Shown: in pieces, positions 18,197 to 26,507 of the stretch | Numbering within the stretch: the stretch's first letter is position 1 | How the letters are laid out: the number at the start of each line of letters is the position of its first letter | Assembly (NCBI GenBank): GCA_025916675.1 | Contig: CP098402.1 | Span: forward strand, 1,545,205 to 1,609,204 | From: Phycisphaera sp. | Lineage (GTDB): Bacteria; Planctomycetota; Phycisphaerae; Phycisphaerales; UBA1924 | Length of the DNA stretch: 64,000 bases | Reading direction: 5' to 3' | Translations under genes and position numbers: made by a program | Notes under the pieces: model-generated | What the model was told of the DNA's origin: nothing | The model's input: the letters and a program-made list of their open reading frames with translations, nothing else | Database searches by the model: none

Positions 18197-18520
18197 ATGC
18201 TCGATCAGAATCAAACGACCAATCGCGAGTTCAAGGGCGAGAGCAAGCCCAAGATCCGCACGCTGGCCAAGCTCGGCGCAACGCCCGAAGACGAGACCGG
18301 CTGGAAGCGGCATGCGCAGCTGACCGGTCAGGGTGCCACGCACGTGAAGAGCTTCCATTGCAAGCTCCAAGGCGACGCTCTGGCCCACCTCGACCAACAA
18401 ATCAACGCCTGGATCGAGAGCCATGAGGATTGCGAGGTCAAGCTCGTAACCACCGAGGTGGGCGAATGGAGCGACAACCTCGGCAAGGCGTGCCACATCA
18501 TCGTCCAAGTCTGGGTCTAG
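18197..18520 (+). CDS. Conserved-looking small protein, function unknown
   Basis: A 107-residue acidic/basic mixed protein with no signal peptide or membrane segment. It has a charged N-terminus (KGESKPKIRTLAKL), a middle HVKSFHCKLQGDALAHLDQQ region, and a C-terminal pair of strands (CEVKLVTTEVGEW, CHIIVQVWV), a plausible small alpha/beta fold. I do not recognise the family. There is no Shine-Dalgarno sequence before the ATG. A TATAAT box about 120 bp upstream suggests its own promoter. Confidence 0.6.
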   Translation: MLDQNQTTNREFKGESKPKIRTLAKLGATPEDETGWKRHAQLTGQGATHVKSFHCKLQGDALAHLDQQINAWIESHEDCEVKLVTTEVGEWSDNLGKACHIIVQVWV

Positions 18521-18587
18521 ATCCGGCCTGGATGCAACTACCCGCTTCCACTGACCGTGTTCGACCCCGCACGCCGATATCAGCGGC

Positions 18588-20387
18588 GTGTGCGGCATTG
18601 TGGCCATAGCTCGCGGCGCGGGCGCAGCGTTATCCGTTTCGGAACGGCAAGCAGTACGCATGCGCGACACGCTCGCGCACAGGGGGCCCGACGGTGCCGG
18701 GGTGTGGTCGATGCCGGGGGTCTTCCTGGGCCAGCGCCGCCTGGAAGTCATCGCGCCGGGTGAAGCGGGCCGTCAGCCGATGGCCTCGCGCGATGGCCGG
18801 TGGGTGATCGTCTACAACGGCGAGTTGTACAACGATCCGCAACTCCGCAAAGAACTCGCCACACTCGGCCAAGAGCCGGATTCACCCAGCGACACCGCCA
18901 CAATGTGCCAGGTGCTCAGCGCCTGGGGGCCACAGGGGCTACGCAAGTGCCGGGGCATGTTCGCGATTGTGGCGTACGACACGGTCGAAAATCGTCTGGT
19001 TCTGGCGAGAGATCCGCTGGGCATCAAGCCGCTCTGCTACGCCATCACCCAGCCGCCCGACGGTGGCGGTCCCGAGTTGGTCGTCGCCAGCGAGGCCACC
19101 GCGCTCTTCGAGCACCCCCACCTCTCTCCCAGCGTCGACCCACTCGGGCTCACCGCGTACCTGACCACCATCCGCCTGAGCACCGAAGGCCGGACGCTGT
19201 TCGCCGGCGTGTCGATGCTCCGTCCGGGACAGGTTCAAGAAATCGACCTTCGCGACGCCACCCTCACACCGCAAGAGTGGGAGTTGCCCATCGAGGGTGG
19301 CGACCCAGACAATCTTCGCGCACTCGTCGAAGAATCGGTCTCCCAGCACCTACGTTCCGACGTTCCCGTGTGCGTCCTGCTCAGCGGTGGGCTCGATAGC
19401 ACGATCATCGCCGCCACCACCCGCCTCCACCGGCTGCGACTGCCAACGTTCGGCGCGGGCGACGGCAGCGATGATCCCGAGGCCGATGCCGCGTACGCGC
19501 GACGGCTGGCCGGGCAATGGAACCTGCCCCACCGCTCGATCCGCATGACCCAGGACCGATTCGTCGCCGGCGTGCGCATGCTCGTCGAGCGCACCGGCCA
19601 GCCGGTCAGCACGCCCAACGAGACCGCCATCCACGCCCTTGGTTGCGCGATCCGCGCGGGTGGGTGCAAGGTCGCGCTGACCGGGGAGGGAGCCGATGAG
19701 CTCTTTGGTGGTTACCACGGGCCGCTGCAACAAGCCGCCGAATACCTCGACAACGGCGGCGACGACCCGGCCATCGCGTTCCTTCTTGGCAACGCCTGGG
19801 TGCCGCCGCAGATGATGCCCCGCGTGCTGAGCCCGAAGCTCGCGCGCATCGCAGAGTTCGCGGGGTGGCTCGTGCAGGCGTACCGCGACGCGTACCAGCT
19901 CGAAGCGGCCAGACCGGGGCCCACGCTCGCACCGCGCGACGAGGCCATGCGCACGAGCATGCGTCTGATGCGACGTACGAACCTCACCGGCTTGCTCCAA
20001 CGCGTGGATAGCGCCCTCTCGCAATCGGGAGTCGAGGGCCGCACGCCCCTGGCCGATCGCGTGGTTGCCGCGTTCGCCGATGGGTTGCCGTTGAGTCAGA
20101 AGTTCGATCCCACGCTGCCACCGCATGAGGGCACGAAGATAGCGCTCCGCCGGGCGTTCGATGGCGTCGTGCCAGCGGAGATCCTGAACCGCCCCAAGGC
20201 CAGCTTCCCGCTGCCGTTCCAGGGCTGGCTCGGGCCGCTGTTCGACGACCTTCGCGACGAGCCGATCATCGACGAGTTCTTCAACCGAGACGCCTGGGAC
20301 CTGGTCGCACAAGACCCCGAGGCCAACTGGGCGCAGGCCTGGCCCATGGTCAACATCGGGCTGTGGGCCAAGCGATGGTTTGGGTGA
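18588..20387 (+). CDS. asnB: Asparagine synthase (glutamine-hydrolysing)
   Basis: A 599-residue class II glutamine amidotransferase that makes asparagine from aspartate, ATP and glutamine. Translation from GTG 18588 places Cys at residue 2 (MCGIVAI), the N-terminal nucleophile of the glutaminase domain; this fixes the start although no ribosome site is visible. RGPDGAG and IVYNGELYN follow. The synthetase domain has the pyrophosphate loop LLSGGLDSTIIA and the GEGADELFGGYHG motif. Length is near that of AsnB enzymes. AsnB-like paralogues also act in surface polymer modification, so the free-asparagine role is likely, not certain. It is convergent with the PilZ gene. Confidence 0.9.
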   Translation: MCGIVAIARGAGAALSVSERQAVRMRDTLAHRGPDGAGVWSMPGVFLGQRRLEVIAPGEAGRQPMASRDGRWVIVYNGELYNDPQLRKELATLGQEPDSPSDTATMCQVLSAWGPQGLRKCRGMFAIVAYDTVENRLVLARDPLGIKPLCYAITQPPDGGGPELVVASEATALFEHPHLSPSVDPLGLTAYLTTIRLSTEGRTLFAGVSMLRPGQVQEIDLRDATLTPQEWELPIEGGDPDNLRALVEESVSQHLRSDVPVCVLLSGGLDSTIIAATTRLHRLRLPTFGAGDGSDDPEADAAYARRLAGQWNLPHRSIRMTQDRFVAGVRMLVERTGQPVSTPNETAIHALGCAIRAGGCKVALTGEGADELFGGYHGPLQQAAEYLDNGGDDPAIAFLLGNAWVPPQMMPRVLSPKLARIAEFAGWLVQAYRDAYQLEAARPGPTLAPRDEAMRTSMRLMRRTNLTGLLQRVDSALSQSGVEGRTPLADRVVAAFADGLPLSQKFDPTLPPHEGTKIALRRAFDGVVPAEILNRPKASFPLPFQGWLGPLFDDLRDEPIIDEFFNRDAWDLVAQDPEANWAQAWPMVNIGLWAKRWFG

Positions 20388-20403
20388 GTACAGGTCCGGT
20401 TGA

Positions 20404-20766
20404 TCAGCCCGCCCGCGAGCGGGCAACGTCTTCGCAAGCCGCGAACAGGCCGGCGAGCGCGTGCTTGGAATGGTCGCTGAGGTCGACGAACTTCAAGCCC
20501 AGCTCACGCGTGAACATGGTGGGACGCGACGACCACGCCACGGTGACCTTGAGCGGCAGCACCTCGGTCATGCCGTGGAGTTGCACGTCGAACTCTCCGT
20601 AGGTCTCCAGGGGCGGCCAGGGCTTGCCCCGCAGCCGCATGCCGCCGGGCCCGATATCCACGACCCGCCCCAGCTTGGTCCGGAGATGGCGGATCTCGAT
20701 CCGACCGACGGTGCGACGGTTGGATTCCTTGAGCCAGTGGGCGTGTGTTCGCAAGACGTCGTTCAT
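20404..20766 (-). CDS. PilZ domain protein (c-di-GMP receptor)
   Basis: A 120-residue single-domain protein. The PilZ signature is present: RRTVGRIEIR (the RxxxR c-di-GMP-binding loop, about residues 17-26) and DIGPGGMRLRG (the D/NxSxxG strand, with Gly in place of Ser, about 37-47), followed by beta strands and a C-terminal helix. The family binds cyclic di-GMP and relays it to partners, often pili, motility or exopolysaccharide systems. In this window the partners could be the PilM-PilB cluster at 52.8-58.2 kb, but nothing adjoins directly. Confidence 0.82.
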   Translation of the reverse strand: MNDVLRTHAHWLKESNRRTVGRIEIRHLRTKLGRVVDIGPGGMRLRGKPWPPLETYGEFDVQLHGMTEVLPLKVTVAWSSRPTMFTRELGLKFVDLSDHSKHALAGLFAACEDVARSRAG

Positions 20767-20900
20767 GGCACCAGCAGATCGTCAAAGCAGGGCTCGAGCC
20801 AGATGGGCCTTGCCCCAAGCGCCAGCCTTTGGGTCGGCGTGGGCCGGTCATGACGGCTGCACCGGCTTGATCGGCCCCGCCCTGCGGTCTATGACAGGCG

Positions 20901-21278
20901 ATGCCCGACCCAAGCCTGCTCGAAGCCTTCCCCACCCCCGTCGACACGCCATTCGTCATCGAGCACGTGGCCGAGGAATTCACCTCGCTGTGCCCCAAGA
21001 CCGGGCACCCCGACTTCGGGGAGGTCGTGGTCGTCTTCGAGCCCGCGCCTGGCAGCTCGGGCGGCCTGTGCGTCGAGCTCAAGAGCCTCAAGCTCTACCT
21101 GCAATCGTTCCGCAACGAGGGCATCTTCTACGAGGCCGTCACCAACCGCATCCGCGACGATCTGGCCGCCCTGATGCACCCCAACTGGATGCGCGTGACC
21201 ACCAACTGGCGTGGCCGGGGCGGCATCCGTTCGGTCATCCGTGCCGACCACGGCACCGTGCCGCCGAATCTGGCCTGA
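20901..21278 (+). CDS. queF: NADPH-dependent 7-cyano-7-deazaguanine reductase
   Basis: A 125-residue type I QueF, a cytosolic T-fold enzyme that reduces the nitrile preQ0 to preQ1 in queuosine biosynthesis. The catalytic Cys lies in SLCPKTGHPDFGEV (about residues 29-42), and the QueF signature ELKSLKLYLQSFRNEGIFYE follows. The final TNWRGRGGIRSVI segment is also typical. Length matches the short unimodular class. Other pathway genes, queC and queE, lie about 17 kb away on the opposite strand, so the pathway is split in this genome. Confidence 0.95.
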   Translation: MPDPSLLEAFPTPVDTPFVIEHVAEEFTSLCPKTGHPDFGEVVVVFEPAPGSSGGLCVELKSLKLYLQSFRNEGIFYEAVTNRIRDDLAALMHPNWMRVTTNWRGRGGIRSVIRADHGTVPPNLA

Positions 21279-21328
21279 CTCCACGCCTAGGTTCTCCCCT
21301 CACCCAGCAGCCGAAAGCGAGCCCGACC

Positions 21329-22315
21329 TTGGCCGATAAACCCAACCGCACCCTCCTGTCAGATGTCGGCGAGGGCGAGCACGTCAGCGGCCCGTACGCC
21401 ATCATCAACGCCCAGCTCGGCAAGACCCGGACCGACAAGCTCTACCTGCGCTGTTTGCTTTCGGATCGTTCGGGCACCGCGCCGGGCCGCATGTGGTCGA
21501 TCGACGAGTCGACGTACAACCGGCTGCCGGCCGAGGGCTTCGTGTGGGTGGAAGGTGACGCCCAGGCCTACCAGGGCGAGATGCAGATCATCATCCAATC
21601 GGTCGACCCATTCGACCCGAACGAGGAGATGATCCGCGAGCTGCTACCCGCCTCGAAGCGCAACCCCGAGGAAATGTTCGCCGACCTTCGCGCGATCTTC
21701 GACACGTTAGAGCACCCCGCCGCCAAACGCCTCGCGCAGGCGTTCTTCGACGACGAGCCGCTGATGTCGGCCTTCCGCACCGCCCCGGCCGCCAAGGTGC
21801 TGCACCACGCGTACTTGGGTGGTCTGCTCGAGCACACGCTCCAGCTCTGCAGCCTGGCCGACCGCATGCTGCCGCTCTATCCCGACCTCAACCGCGACCT
21901 CATCCTGCTCGGACTGCTGCTACACGACATGGCCAAGACGCGGGAGCTGAAGTACGACCGCGCGTTCGATTACTCCGATCGCGGCCTGCTCGTCGGCCAC
22001 ATCGTCGACGGCGTCATCCTGTTGCGCGAGAAGGCCTACCAGGACGGTGTCGACCTACCGCCCGAGGCCATCATGGTGCTCGAGCACATCATCCTCTCGC
22101 ACCACGGCGTGCCCGAGTACGGTGCGGCCAAGGTCCCCGCCACGCCCGAGGCGATCTTCGTCTCGAATCTCGACGACCTGGACGCCAAGACCGAGATGGC
22201 CCTGGTGGCCGCCAAGCGGGATCGCGTGGACAAAACCGACCTCCGCGGCAAGTTCACCGAGAAGCACTGGGCCCTCAACACCCGCGTGTACCGGCCCGAC
22301 CCTCTGCGCGAATAG
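21329..22315 (+). CDS. YhaM-like 3'-5' exoribonuclease (OB fold plus HD domain)
   Basis: A 328-residue protein read from TTG 21329 (LADKPNRTLL), the best in-frame start after queF. Residues about 10-100 resemble an OB-fold nucleic-acid-binding domain (YAIINAQLGKTRTDKLYLRCLLSD). Residues about 140-310 form an HD domain: LHHAYLGGLLEHTLQL, LLLHDMAKTREL with the His-Asp pair, and later EHIILSHHGVPEYGA. This architecture is that of YhaM-type exonucleases that shorten RNA or ssDNA 3' ends. The start has no strong ribosome site, so the N-terminus is uncertain by a few codons. Confidence 0.8.
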   Translation: MADKPNRTLLSDVGEGEHVSGPYAIINAQLGKTRTDKLYLRCLLSDRSGTAPGRMWSIDESTYNRLPAEGFVWVEGDAQAYQGEMQIIIQSVDPFDPNEEMIRELLPASKRNPEEMFADLRAIFDTLEHPAAKRLAQAFFDDEPLMSAFRTAPAAKVLHHAYLGGLLEHTLQLCSLADRMLPLYPDLNRDLILLGLLLHDMAKTRELKYDRAFDYSDRGLLVGHIVDGVILLREKAYQDGVDLPPEAIMVLEHIILSHHGVPEYGAAKVPATPEAIFVSNLDDLDAKTEMALVAAKRDRVDKTDLRGKFTEKHWALNTRVYRPDPLRE

Positions 22316-22344
22316 AAATCGCCCGCCCGGGCATACACTTGGGC

Positions 22345-23058
22345 ATGAGCGAGGAAGTCGCCATCCAGGTCAATTTTGGCAAGCCCATGCCGGTGTTCCC
22401 GCTGGGCGTTGTCGCGCTGATGCCCCAGCAAGTAGCACCCTTCCACATCTTCGAAACCCGCTACCGGCAGATGATCGGCGACGCCCTGGACGGCTCGGGC
22501 CAGATCGCCATGGCCACCTACGACACGAGCGATCTCGAGGTGTTCGACCACAGCGGCGATTCGCTACCCCTGCGGCCGGCCGTGTGCATCGGCCAGGTCT
22601 TCCAGCACGAGAAGCTGCCCGACGGGCACTACAACATCCTGCTCCAGGGCATCTGCCGCGCCAAGATCGTCGACGAGATGGCCCCCGACGACGAACGGGC
22701 GTATCGCACGGCGTACCTCGAACCGCTCGACCTGCCCGGGCATCCTCAGCTGGGCCTGGACACCGCACGCCAGAAGCTCACCGAGCACCTGACCGCCTGG
22801 CCGCTCCAACAGCTCCGCACCGCGGCATGGGTCGTCGAACGCCTCGAAAACGAGCAGATCCCCGATTCGGCCGCCTTCGAACTCGTGTGCTTCTCGCTGT
22901 TCACTGATCCCGAGTTGCGCTACCAGTTGCTGGCCGAGCCCGACGCCAAGCGCCGCGTGCGCTTGGTCGAGCTTGCCCTCAGCGACATGGCCCGCATCAT
23001 CCGCAACGCCGCTTCGCAGCACCCCGAACGCTGGCCCAAGGGCGTGAGCTGGAACTGA
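22345..23058 (+). CDS. LON substrate-binding (N-terminal) domain protein
   Basis: A 237-residue protein with the Lon N-terminal fold only: MPVFPLGVVALMPQQVAPFHIFETRYRQM is the typical opening (PLxxxxLxPxxxLPLxIFExRYxxM), and GICRAKIVDE matches the following core. There is no AAA+ or protease domain. Such stand-alone proteins may deliver substrates or regulate proteolysis; the role is unproven. A C-terminal helical extension (about residues 130-237) is present. The ATG at 22345 is 29 nt after the exonuclease stop, so the two may be cotranscribed. Confidence 0.85.
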   Translation: MSEEVAIQVNFGKPMPVFPLGVVALMPQQVAPFHIFETRYRQMIGDALDGSGQIAMATYDTSDLEVFDHSGDSLPLRPAVCIGQVFQHEKLPDGHYNILLQGICRAKIVDEMAPDDERAYRTAYLEPLDLPGHPQLGLDTARQKLTEHLTAWPLQQLRTAAWVVERLENEQIPDSAAFELVCFSLFTDPELRYQLLAEPDAKRRVRLVELALSDMARIIRNAASQHPERWPKGVSWN

Positions 23059-23073
23059 GCTGCAGAAACAGGC

Positions 23074-24183
23074 CTACACGTTGAACAGGAAGTGGCACAC
23101 ATCCCCATCCTGCATCGCGTAGTCCTTGCCCTCCACGCGCATCTTGCCGGCTTCCTTGATGGCCTTCTCGCTGCCGTACTGATCGAGCACATCAACGCCG
23201 TAGATGTTGGCCCGGATGAACCCGCGCTCGAAGTCGGTGTGGATCACGCCGGCCGCCTGCGGCGCGGTCGCGCCCTGGCGGACGGTCCAGGCCCGGATCT
23301 CCTTCTCGCCCGCGGTATAGAAGCTCTGGAGGCCCAATAGCCGGTAGGCCTCGCGCGCCAGCTTGCCCAGCGCGGGCTCGTCCATGCCATAGTCGGCCAG
23401 CATCTCGGCCTTGTCCTCGGGCTCGAGCTCGGCCAGCTCACTTTCGATCTTTGCGCACACCGGCACGAAGGCGTTGCCCTCGCCCTCGGCGTGGGCTTTC
23501 ACTTTCTGGGCCAGCTCGCCCTTGCCGGCGGCGTCGCTCTCGTCGACGTTGGCGATGTACAGAATCGGCTTGGCCGTGATGAGCCCAAGACCGCGCCACG
23601 CCTTGCGCTGCTCGGCATCGATGATGGAGTCGGCGATCACGCGAGCGGGCTTGCCCTCGTCGAGCACGGGCTTGATCTTTTGGAGTACGGCGTACCGGGC
23701 GATAGCCTCGGGCTCGCGGCTCTTGGCGGCGCGCTCTGCCTTGGGCAGGGCGCTCTCGACGGCCTGCAGATCGGCCAGCAGCAGCTCGTTGTTGATCGTC
23801 GAAATGTCGCGCATCGGGTCGACCGAGCCGTCGACGTGCAGAATCTCCTCGCCGCCCGGCGCCTCCTCGAAGCAGCGGACCACCTGGGCGATGGCGTCGA
23901 CCTCGCGGATGTTGCTCAGGAAGGCGTTGCCCTTGCCCGCGCCCTCGCTGGCACCACGGACCAGGCCGGCGATATCCACCAGCCGCATGGCCGCGGGGAT
24001 GACCTTCTGCGTCTCGATGTGCTTGTGGATGCGCTCGAGGTTCGGATCGGGGATCGGCACGATGCCCACGTTGGGCTCGATGGTGGCAAAGGGGTAGTTG
24101 GCCGCCAACGCGCCGGCGTTGGTTAGGGCGTTGAAGAGTGTGGACTTGCCAACATTGGGCAGCCCGACGATGCCTGCGTCCAT
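23074..24183 (-). CDS. ychF: Ribosome-binding ATPase YchF (OBG-type P-loop protein)
   Basis: A 369-residue universally conserved P-loop NTPase that binds the ribosome and hydrolyses ATP. The P-loop GLPNVGKST is at residues 6-14, followed by [11 protein letters not shown] (switch I) and [20 protein letters not shown] (G3/switch II). A helical insert precedes the C-terminal TGS-like domain, which ends with the conserved [18 protein letters not shown]. Length is normal. The start at 24183 ([10 protein letters not shown]) is the standard one for the family. It is divergent from the intron-containing tRNA gene 173 bp away. Confidence 0.95.
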   Translation of the reverse strand: MDAGIVGLPNVGKSTLFNALTNAGALAANYPFATIEPNVGIVPIPDPNLERIHKHIETQKVIPAAMRLVDIAGLVRGASEGAGKGNAFLSNIREVDAIAQVVRCFEEAPGGEEILHVDGSVDPMRDISTINNELLLADLQAVESALPKAERAAKSREPEAIARYAVLQKIKPVLDEGKPARVIADSIIDAEQRKAWRGLGLITAKPILYIANVDESDAAGKGELAQKVKAHAEGEGNAFVPVCAKIESELAELEPEDKAEMLADYGMDEPALGKLAREAYRLLGLQSFYTAGEKEIRAWTVRQGATAPQAAGVIHTDFERGFIRANIYGVDVLDQYGSEKAIKEAGKMRVEGKDYAMQDGDVCHFLFNV

Positions 24184-24335
24184 GGGTTCGATTCCGATTG
24201 CTTGGGGCCTGCGATGCGGGAAAGGGGCAAAGGTATGCACGCCCGCGTCCGGCTCGCGGTTATCTACCCGCCCCACATGCCCGATTGCTGGCCATAGCCC
24301 GAGTTTGGTGGTCTACTTGTCAACGAGGCCCGGGG

Positions 24336-24341
24336 TACACT
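24336..24341 (+). promoter_or_regulatory. Candidate -10 box upstream of tRNA-Arg
   Basis: TACACT lies 15 bp before the mature tRNA 5' end; the same hexamer is the -10 of the tRNA-Ile promoter in this window. The best upstream element, TTGTCA at 24317-24322, is only 13 bp away, so the -35 is uncertain. Confidence 0.35.
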
Positions 24342-24356
24342 GTCGCCTGAACGCGA

Positions 24357-24725
24357 GCGCTCGTAGCTCAGCAGGACAGAGCAACGGTTTCCTTCGTCAA
24401 AGAGGGGCCCGGCCCGGAAACGGGCCGAGGCGAACCGGGTGAACTCGGGGAAACCCTAGTCGCTCCCGTTGGGCGATGGGCAATCCCGAGCCGAGCCGTC
24501 GGCGGGGTCTGGAGCCAAATCCAGAGCCGGCGGAAGGTGTAGAGACCAGCGGGTGAGCCGCCCCGGCAATACCCCCGCACCGAAGGTGGTTGACGCCACC
24601 GGAGGAAGCGCCCGGCACCCTACCCAGACGCGCATGTCTGGCGGGTGAAGAGATGGTCCGGTCCGTGGTGAAAGCCGCGGGTGTGCCGAAACCGTAGGTC
24701 GGAGGTTCGAGTCCTCCCGGGCGCG
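24357..24725 (+). tRNA. tRNA-Arg(CCU), interrupted by a group I intron
   Basis: Exons 24357-24393 and 24689-24725 join into a 74-nt tRNA. The acceptor stem is GCGCTCG/CGGGCGC with discriminator G and no encoded CCA. The D arm is GCTC-AGCAGGACA-GAGC. The anticodon stem is ACGGT/ACCGT, the loop TTCCTAA with anticodon CCT (24391-24393), the variable loop AGGTC, and the T arm GGAGG-TTCGAGT-CCTCC. Every stem pairs only after the 295 nt between U36 and A37 are removed. The product would decode AGG. If no other CCU-tRNA exists, cell growth would depend on splicing. Confidence in the tRNA identity is high. Confidence 0.95.
24394..24688 (+). ncRNA. Group I self-splicing intron (IC3-like) in tRNA-Arg(CCU)
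   Basis: A 295-nt intron between anticodon positions 36 and 37. P1 pairs exon UCCU plus intron UC (24390-24395) with GAGGGG (24402-24407), giving the obligatory U-G wobble exactly at the 5' splice site; the last intron base is G (24688). P2 is CGGCCCG-GAAA-CGGGCCG (24410-24427). P4 is CTCGGG/CCCGAG (24444-24449/24485-24490). P7 is GACCA/TGGTC (24544-24548/24654-24658). P9 is CCGTGGT-GAAA-GCCGCGG (24663-24680). The core GGTGTAGAGACCAG (24536-24549) resembles the Azoarcus tRNA-Ile intron, with covarying P7. Extra hairpins are at 24508-24525, 24585-24600 and 24624-24641. There is no endonuclease gene inside. Confidence 0.95.
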
Positions 24726-24799
24726 TTGAGAGAATGAGAGCCGGCGAACGGATTGCCGGCACGAGACCCGGACGGAGCCACAGCCTCGCGGAGGCGAGC

Positions 24800-25216
24800 A
24801 TGGCCACTCCCAGATTTGTTGTTACCGCGTGCACCGGCGCGATGCTGGCCCTGACGCTCGGCGTCCAGGGCTGCTCGACACCCGCCGCACATCACCGCCA
24901 CCAGCCGCCAAGCTTCGCCCAAGCCGCGCCCACGATCACCACCGAGTCGTGGGCCACGGTGCTGCCCTTGCCCGGCATCGAGCAAGACCGGGTGGCCTAC
25001 GCACGCCGCGACACCGCGCTGGGCATGCCGTCACCGGGCTACACCAGTGTGGCCGGCTCCTGGCGGGCCAACGAGCGACCCTCGCTCACGCGATACCAGT
25101 TCATACCGCTGTCGCGGTCCCCGCACACGTTCCTGTTTTTCACCGCGCCGGCGCAGCATGAACGCCGTGCGCCTCGGGTCCCCAGGAGGGCCCATCCGTG
25201 GCGCACGGCGTGGTAG
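24800..25216 (+). CDS. Small lipoprotein, function unknown
   Basis: A 138-residue protein with a lipoprotein signal peptide (MATPRFVV..., lipobox LGVQGC, Cys about residue 24) followed by a His/Pro-rich linker and a short region with no recognised domain. It ends in a basic Arg/Pro-rich tail. ATG 24800 is preceded by GGAGG at 24790-24794. That ribosome site lies inside a small hairpin, GCCTC-GCG-GAGGC (24783-24795), which could limit translation. It starts 74 bp after the tRNA-Arg gene and may be read through from it. Its low-complexity composition makes it less certain than its neighbours. Confidence 0.55.
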   Translation: MATPRFVVTACTGAMLALTLGVQGCSTPAAHHRHQPPSFAQAAPTITTESWATVLPLPGIEQDRVAYARRDTALGMPSPGYTSVAGSWRANERPSLTRYQFIPLSRSPHTFLFFTAPAQHERRAPRVPRRAHPWRTAW

Positions 25217-25256
25217 CTGAACTATCGGATCGGCCCCACATTCGGGCCGGCCGGCC

Positions 25257-26210
25257 TTAGTCGAACGAGTTGCTGTTGCTGGGCAGCTCGACCGAGCGCA
25301 GCTTCAGCGTGGTCTCGATGCGGAAGTTCGAGCGCGTGTAGTGCCTCTCGGCGAAGAACACCTTCAGCTCGTACTCGCCGCCGTCCTCCAGGAAGTTCAG
25401 GCGGCTCAGATCGACCGTCTGGCTGACAGCGCCGTGGACGCCGCCGATGTCGATCACCATCTTGCCGTCGATGAACACCCACACGTCGTCGTCGCCGAAG
25501 AACGTGAACACGTTGTTCGCGTCCTCGTCGTAGACAAACTTGGTGGCCAGCTCATACGTGAAGTGGTAGTTGTGTCCCCAGCGATCGCCCGCCGGGTTGC
25601 CGTACAGTTCCTCGTCGATGGGGAAGAAGCCCTGGATGCCATCCTGGCTGCTATCGTCATGGGCGTGGAAGACGTAACGATCGGTGCCCGCCTCGCGGGT
25701 CAACGTGATGCCGGCCGGCTTGGCCAGATTCACACCGGGGACCGTGCGGAACCACTGGTTAAAGCTCTCTTCACTCGTGAAGACGCTCCCACTCTGGGCG
25801 TTCAGCGTGCCCGTGGTGTCACCTTCCATGACGTCCATGTAGTCCACTTCCGAGGCGAAGGGGAACATCCGCCGGCCCTGGGGGTCCTTGAAGCTGCCGT
25901 CGATCTTGAAGCCATTGCTGCCGTCGCGCAGCGTGGGCTTGCCATCGTCATCCAGCTCGAAGCCCACGAAGCCCACACGCAGTCCGGTGTTGTACCGCTG
26001 GAAGTCGGGGTGCCCACCCTCGGTATGGGGGCGGAAGTCACGGACCGTACCGGTCAGCACCAGTTCGCTGGGCAGATCGGCGTACGGATCGTCCGACTGT
26101 CCCACCTGGGCGTTCGCCACGGTTGTGCCGCACGCCAGAGCCACGATGCCGGCCACGCCGACCGCGCCAGCGGCCCGCACGATCCGGCGAGAAGATTGAC
26201 CATTTCGCAT
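25257..26210 (-). CDS. Secreted fibro-slime domain protein
   Basis: A 317-residue exported protein. The signal peptide spans about residues 1-36 (ends TTVANAQ). The start at 26210 is chosen because GGAGG (26216-26220 on the complement) is 5 nt upstream. The mature part matches the fibro-slime domain first seen in Dictyostelium prespore and slime proteins and in bacterial surface proteins: LTGTVRDFRPH, HPDFQRYN, an FTYELATKFVYDED strand, VFTFFGDDDVWVFIDGKMVIDIGGVHG and LKVFFAERHYTRSNFRIET. The DDDVW/IDGK core is PA14-like, suggesting carbohydrate or surface binding. It stands alone, divergent from murA across a 297-bp gap. Confidence 0.85.
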   Translation of the reverse strand: MRNGQSSRRIVRAAGAVGVAGIVALACGTTVANAQVGQSDDPYADLPSELVLTGTVRDFRPHTEGGHPDFQRYNTGLRVGFVGFELDDDGKPTLRDGSNGFKIDGSFKDPQGRRMFPFASEVDYMDVMEGDTTGTLNAQSGSVFTSEESFNQWFRTVPGVNLAKPAGITLTREAGTDRYVFHAHDDSSQDGIQGFFPIDEELYGNPAGDRWGHNYHFTYELATKFVYDEDANNVFTFFGDDDVWVFIDGKMVIDIGGVHGAVSQTVDLSRLNFLEDGGEYELKVFFAERHYTRSNFRIETTLKLRSVELPSNSNSFD

Positions 26211-26507
26211 CGTTGCCTCCATGCCGGGTCACCCGGCCAAAAAACTCACCCCACCATGGGGCGTCACAATCCACCTACAGCCTCGATTGCGCGCCCGACC
26301 GCGGCCATCCGCTGCCATGAAAAGAGGCCGTCTGGCGTGCGGGATGTGCGGGCTGGGAAATCCCCGCGGGCCATGCGGGACGGTTTCCAACGCTCGACGC
26401 CCTTGGGCGTCGATGTAACCGACAGGGTCGCTCGATTTTCGGACGCCCTGGTGGCGTAGGCTGCCGCCTTCTCAATCCAAGAGTTCGTACGAATCGGAGA
26501 CGCACGC
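26211..26507. promoter_or_regulatory. Divergent region between the fibro-slime gene and murA
   Basis: The 297-bp gap contains two clear hairpins. GCCGGG-TCA-CCCGGC at 26223-26237 lies just upstream of the minus-strand ribosome site and could affect translation of the fibro-slime gene. CGACGCC-CTTG-GGCGTCG at 26395-26412 lies about 95 bp before murA and has no T-tract. I see no gene and no clear promoter hexamers here. Confidence 0.4.

Noticed and set aside
24397-24985. Two minus-strand reading frames across the tRNA-Arg gene, with peptides such as RPGGLEPPTYGFGT and APGRTRTSDLRFR
   Set aside because: These peptides are well-known false translations of tRNA T-arm and acceptor sequence. The region is fully explained by the tRNA and its intron.
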